Positions 37,276-38,646 of a stretch of 38,646 nt of DNA are shown one piece after another (the first letter of the stretch is position 1; each line of letters starts with the position of its first letter). The stretch comes from Gonapodya sp. JEL0774. Taxonomy: Eukaryota; Monoblepharomycota; Monoblepharidomycetes; Monoblepharidales; Gonapodyaceae. Location: contig JADIIX010000164.1 in the NCBI GenBank assembly GCA_027604505.1, forward strand, positions 4,199 through 42,844. The letters run 5' to 3'. The translations under genes and the position numbers were made by a program. The notes beneath the pieces were generated by a model. It saw only the letters and a list, made by a program, of their open reading frames with translations, did not search any database and was not told the DNA's origin.

Positions 37276-38646
37276 ATGCCCCCCGCTTCCCACCTCGCAA
37301 TCCTCCTATTGGTCCTCCTCGTGTCCCTCACACGCGCGACCCTCGTGCCGCAGGCCGAGTATCCGTCCCACCCAAACTGTCTCGCTTCGGCCATCCTCCC
37401 TGCTCACGAGATGGCCATCGTGAAGAGGGGGGTGAGTGTGGGGACGGGAGTGTTGTTGGGGGAAGGACTGCTGACCGATCGTACCCTCTTCCACCACACT
37501 TCCCACCACTTCCGCACCCGATCCCCTCTGCATAGTGGTCCTACGATGGCAAAACCGGCCCGCTCAAATGGGGATCTTTGGATCCAAACTACACGATGTG
37601 CTCTTCAGGGCACCGGCAGAGGTGGGTCCACACCGACCGGTGAAGATGTATTTTATCATGTGTTGGCAAGGTGCTGATCTGTGGTTCGACGCTTGATCGG
37701 GATCGGTCGATGGTATGGTGTGGATTGGATACCCCTGACGCACACCACGGCGCGGAACACGCACACACAAATGCATACCCCGCCCCCCATTCCAGCCCGG
37801 TCAATTTTGAGATGACCGATACCCGTAAGTTCGTACAGTACAGCGCACCCCCATGGTACCGCGCAGACCTTCTCACGTACACAATGTCCACCCATTTCGC
37901 ACCTTTTGCCCCATGTAGGGACCCCCACCCTCCCCCTCGAGATACACTACCCCGAATTCTTCGACGAGGTGACGGTGGAGAATCTGGGGTACACTGTGGA
38001 ACTGTTCGCGCCGCAGAAGAGGTGAGCGGGGTTAGACGGGGATAAAGGTTGCCGCACGTTTGTGCATGAGGGTTCTGTTAATTTTGATGTTTTTTGTTTT
38101 CTTACCCCATTCCTTGTACTCTTTTTACGGAACCTGCGTCAATACAAATCGCACCCTACTCCACCCCAACCCTCCCTCGTTGCACCATCGACCCTTCCCA
38201 CCGTCCCACAGAGCTTGGATCGTCCGCGACAACGTTACGTACTACCTCGTGCAGTTCCACGTACACATTCCCGCGGAGGTGAGCAAGTGTGGTGGGACTG
38301 TGCGGAGTGTGGTGGAGTGTTGATGCATCGTCTATCTCTCAACTAATCGATGGTCCGATTTCCGGCTGCTGGTTCCCACGACCTGTCATCACGGCCCGCC
38401 ACTTGACTTTCACTTACCTCTCCACTCCTTTCTCCTTCTTCCCCCTTGAATCCCACTCTGCCATCCCCCCTCTCGCCCCCACCAGCACCACCTCTCCTCC
38501 AATGCCCACGCCGCCGAACTCCACTTTGTGCACCGTTCCGACGCGGGACAAATCCACGTGCTGGCTCTGTGGGCACGCAAGACTTCCAACAAGGCCAGGG
38601 GGTGGTGGGTGAGGATGTTTGCTAGGGAGGTGAGCAAAGGATGCGG
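37276..38646 (+). CDS. Secreted alpha-carbonic anhydrase (copy 2), cut by window end
   Basis: Visible exons are 37276-37431, 37536-37621, 37796-37824, 37919-38021, 38212-38278 and 38486-38629; the last intron (GTGAGC) runs off the window. A signal peptide (MPPASHLAILLLVLLVSLTRA) and a pro-region ending in VKRG precede WSYDGKTGPLKWG, QSPVNF, NLGYTVELFAP, VRDNVTYYLVQFHVHIPAEH and AAELHFVH. All three zinc His and both conserved Glu are present. Tyr replaces the proton-shuttle His64, as in copy 1. Introns fall at the same positions and phases as in copy 1, plus one extra intron between VKRG and WSYDG. The introns after the first are longer (94-207 bp against 47-91 bp). The C-terminal part, including the TTPPC motif, is outside the window. 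Confidence 0.93.

Overview
The window looks like part of a fungal nuclear genome. The genes contain many short GT-AG introns (mostly 50-120 bp). The gene content is fungal: an ERT1/AcuK-type zinc-cluster regulator, a YAK1 kinase, further Zn2Cys6-like motifs, a fungal form of TMEM135, and secreted alpha-carbonic anhydrases with dibasic processing sites. I cannot fix the phylum from sequence alone. An early-diverging (chytrid-like) fungus would fit, but this is a guess. All splice models were built by eye. For the six complete multi-exon models (all except GatA, whose 5' end is open, the second carbonic anhydrase, which is cut by the window, and the intronless RS/RGG gene), the summed exon lengths are divisible by three.

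Layout. Positions 1-3328 are a tandem satellite: 3.4 essentially identical copies of a 980-bp unit, itself built from about six diverged monomers of ~163 bp. A gene-poor stretch follows. Then come mitochondrial GatA (minus, 4034-~5900), a 1.5-kb gap, peroxisomal-type dienoyl-CoA isomerase ECH1 (plus, 7401-8626), a 982-residue dehydrogenase/four-carbon-acid-sugar-kinase fusion (plus, 8975-12799), a TMEM135-like membrane protein (plus, 13012-15536), an assembly gap inside a poly-G run (15998-16007), and a 1032-residue RS/RGG/GM-rich protein (plus, 16118-19216). A 2059-residue protein with three zinc-cluster-like motifs lies on the minus strand (19451-26362). It shares a ~250-bp divergent promoter with ERT1 (plus, 26612-28904). 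YAK1 follows (minus, 29308-33698), and two tandem alpha-carbonic anhydrase genes end the window (plus, 35155-36600, and 37276 to beyond the edge).

How the genes relate. This is mostly an ordinary eukaryotic neighbourhood, not an operon. Three neighbours (ECH1, the sugar-acid fusion, TMEM135-like) are plausibly linked to peroxisomal or carbon-catabolic metabolism. ERT1 and YAK1 are nutrient/carbon-status regulators. The most unusual items are the nucleosome-scale higher-order satellite, the triple-zinc-cluster protein with three evenly spaced W-D-[LI]-F motifs, the fusion enzyme whose first dehydrogenase module is truncated and catalytically dead, and lineage-specific active-site changes in ECH1, YAK1 and both carbonic anhydrases.
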